Of a stretch of 64,000 nucleotides of DNA, positions 62,409 through 64,000 are shown one piece after another (position 1 is the first letter of the stretch; every line of letters begins with the position of its first letter). This stretch comes from Prorocentrum cordatum (lineage: Eukaryota > Sar > Dinophyceae > Prorocentrales > Prorocentraceae), in contig CAUYUJ010001381.1 in the NCBI GenBank assembly GCA_963575745.1, positions 175,469 through 239,468 on the forward strand, in the 5' to 3' direction. The notes under the pieces are model-generated. The model did no database searches. It was not told the DNA's origin and worked only from the letters and a program-made list of their open reading frames with translations. A program made the translations under genes and the position numbers.

Positions 62409-64000
62409 ATGGATGTTCCCGTGGGGCGGACATGGCATGGCGAGGGGGACGGAACGCATTTCGAGGCGGAGTGGCTCCCTTACGACAGCGGCCGCGCACC
62501 GAGGAAAACGAGGTATGGCACCGCTGGGCTCGCCAACATCTTGAGCCGCAGTAGCGGCGATGCTTGCCCCAAGAAGATAAAGGTGCACGCGTGTGCGGAC
62601 TTTCCGTGTCTAGCGAAGTGGCCCGTGTCGCAGCGCGGCTTTGCAGAGCCGCCTCACTTTCATTTGCGGCCGTCTGCTTGGCGACCGGGCGCGCCGCCAC
62701 CACCCGCAGTTGCGGTTCCAGCGGCGCCAGCAGAAGCTCCAGGCGGCACCGCAGTTGCGGCTCCCTCGGCTCCTGCGCACACACCAGCAGCAGCACCGGC
62801 AATTCCCGCAGCTCCTGCGCAAGAAGCACAGGTAGCTCCTGCACCAGAAGCACCCGCAGCACCAAAACCTCCAGCAGCCCCTGCGCCCGAAGCACCCGCA
62901 GCAGCAGTCCCTCCAGCTCCTCCAGCTCAAGTGCACGCAGCACCAGAACCGCCTGCTGCGCACGAGTCCGCAATTGCGGTTGAAGCTTCTGAGGGAGTGG
63001 AAGCGGACAAAGACACCATTTCCAGCACGCTTGCCACCAGCGCGCCCGCTGCCAGAGAACTGGTCGAAGACGCAGGTCGCGTTCTTCCCGTGTCCAGACC
63101 CAGAGGCAGCAGCACGAGTTGCGGCGCCTATTGGCGACGCCTTGCGGCCACGAGTCGCGGCGCCACCCCTGGCGCCAGAGAAAGGTGCACCTGTGGAAGA
63201 CGCGCCAGAGATCCAGGCCGCAGTGGCGGCGACGGTGCCTGACCGCGCGATGGCTCTCCTGAGGCAGATTCTGTCAGAGAATTCCTACATAGGGTATTCA
63301 GCTTTCATGCTGTTTGCCTTGCGGTTCGGGCGTCGACCTTGCGCGCGGGAAGGCGAGAACCGCAAGGACCTCCTTGACTGCTACATGCCTTGGGCAAAGG
63401 AGAATTGCACTGAGCCATGCGCCGTCGACGGCGTGGCGTGCGTAGTCGCCGCTGCTGAGGATCTGTTCGAGGAATGGACAACGGTGGAGCTCAGGCCCGT
63501 GACTCCCGAGAACCCTCTCCATGAGGTGCGCCGCTGGGTGGCCGCAGTTGCGGTGGGCGGCGTGTGCTCTGAGGGGGCGGACGCGTTGAACAAGTTCTAC
63601 GGTCCTCTGGGACAGTGGATCCTAGGGACTGTTTGCGATGGAAACTGCGGCATTGACCTTATGGCGATGATGTTGCAGAAGCCGCAAAAAGCCGAGACGC
63701 GCAAATGGCTTCGGGAGGAACTGCGCGATTTAGGGGTGCGCCGCTGGGACGAACCGCGGTTGCACGACGTGCTCGTTGTCACGCAGGAACTAACCTTGGA
63801 GGCGGCGCGGGCGCACCGCAGTTGCGGGGCCAGCGGCCCTGCTGGATCCATCGTCCTGGACGACTTCCAGGGCGAGGGGGAACCAGCAGAGGCGCCCAGA
63901 GAGGCGAGCGCGCCACGCCCCGCTCTCATGGCGGCTTTAAAGTGGCAGACGGGCGTGGAGGACGACGGTATATTGCTGGCCATGGCTGAGGCTATGCCCG
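62409..64000 (+). CDS. partial gene with OTU-like cysteine peptidase motif, frame change inside
   Basis: The ATG at 62409 starts MDVPVGRTWHGEGDGTHFEA and YGTAGLANILSRSSGDACPK, then an Ala/Pro-rich linker (about residues 95-190). Around 62970-63040 the coding-like reading moves to the next frame: PLPENWSKTQVAFFPCPDPE, an Ala/Pro stretch, MALLRQILSENSYIGYSAFM and CDGNCGIDLMAMML, then RKWLREELRDLGVRRWDEPR, open to the window end. D-G-N-C followed by a hydrophobic helix and a downstream RxxLRxEL helix is the N-terminal signature of OTU-type deubiquitinating cysteine peptidases. The presumed Cys codon is 63646-63648; the catalytic His would lie beyond the window. The frame change may be decay, an unrecognised intron or an assembly error. 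At least five 12-bp words lie inside. Confidence 0.48.

Larger units (their letters stand above)
53652..63827. repeat. interspersed 12-bp word CCGCAGTTGCGG, about 40 copies
   Basis: Copies found by eye (start positions) include 53652, 53716, 53746, 53824, 54252, 54427, 54796, 54838, 54901, 55035, 55255, 55589, 55615, 55871, 56023, 56059, 56474, 56751, 57047, 57238, 57280, 57391, 57929, 58353, 58529, 58739, 59687, 60374, 60411, 60511, 60963, 61266, 61656, 62037, 62546, 62704, 62749, 62968, 63218, 63542 and 63816. The arms CCGC and GCGG are constant. The centre is usually AGTT, with AGTG, AGTC, AGTA, AATT, AATA and AGCT variants. They occur in coding and non-coding DNA alike and read as RSCG, AVA or PQLR in the three frames. 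Confidence 0.9.

Noticed and set aside
53652-63827. CRISPR array interpretation of the repeated 12-bp word
   Set aside because: Repeats are too short, spacing is irregular, copies lie inside coding frames and no cas genes are present.

Overview
The window looks like nuclear DNA of a dinoflagellate. Five things point that way. Introns that can be placed from conserved protein reading have AG|G acceptors and a mix of GT and GC donors. Two copies of a sequence nearly identical to the dinoflagellate spliced leader lie near 48.66 and 48.84 kb. The DNA is GC-rich. Introns are kilobases long and filled with micro- and minisatellites. A run of ORFs on one strand is separated by pyrimidine-rich leaders. 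The species cannot be fixed from this window. No tRNA, rRNA, CRISPR array or bacterial operon signal was seen. There is a 100-base assembly gap (N) at 28700-28799.

Layout. 0-5 kb: CTTGG-type minisatellite, a decayed coding remnant (555-1371), then about 3.3 kb of an 89-bp tandem repeat in two subfamilies. 5-9.5 kb: a GAT array and gene-free DNA with short repeats. 9.5-28.7 kb: exons of one plus-strand gene encoding at least two tandem WW-type domains plus a third, partly located one, with Q/P-rich linkers. Its introns hold minisatellites, inverted-repeat elements and a tandemly duplicated transposon-like element (24.9-26.1 kb). A small terminal exon (12577-12666) and a 417-aa ORF (18449-19705) lie on the minus strand. 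28.8-34.4 kb: two kilobase-scale TAG arrays around a decayed coding remnant, then a C-rich array. 36.5-41.1 kb: a decayed, probably mobile-element-derived coding unit with an HMG-box-like segment. 43.0-47.7 kb: a four-exon gene of unknown function whose introns carry poly-C runs. 47.7-53.3 kb: minisatellites, spliced-leader relics and a second C-rich array.

The most striking part is 53.6-64.0 kb. It holds a tight run of plus-strand ORFs with few or no introns: a Gly/Trp-rich protein, an interrupted gene at 55.5-57.3 kb, a complete 807-aa protein, a 330-aa protein, and a partial protein with an OTU-like Cys motif. Most are preceded by a CT-rich leader. The whole stretch is peppered with about 40 copies of a 12-bp palindrome-like word, consensus CCGCAGTTGCGG, both between genes and inside reading frames. 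Only one related copy was seen in the first 53 kb. The 12-bp length keeps the reading frame, so the word appears in proteins as RSCG, AVA or PQLR. A second family, a 36-52 bp palindrome whose outer stems differ between copies but still pair, sits in two of the leaders. Together these make the last 10 kb the best candidate for an undescribed repeat or mobile-element system. The functions of most of its proteins are unknown.
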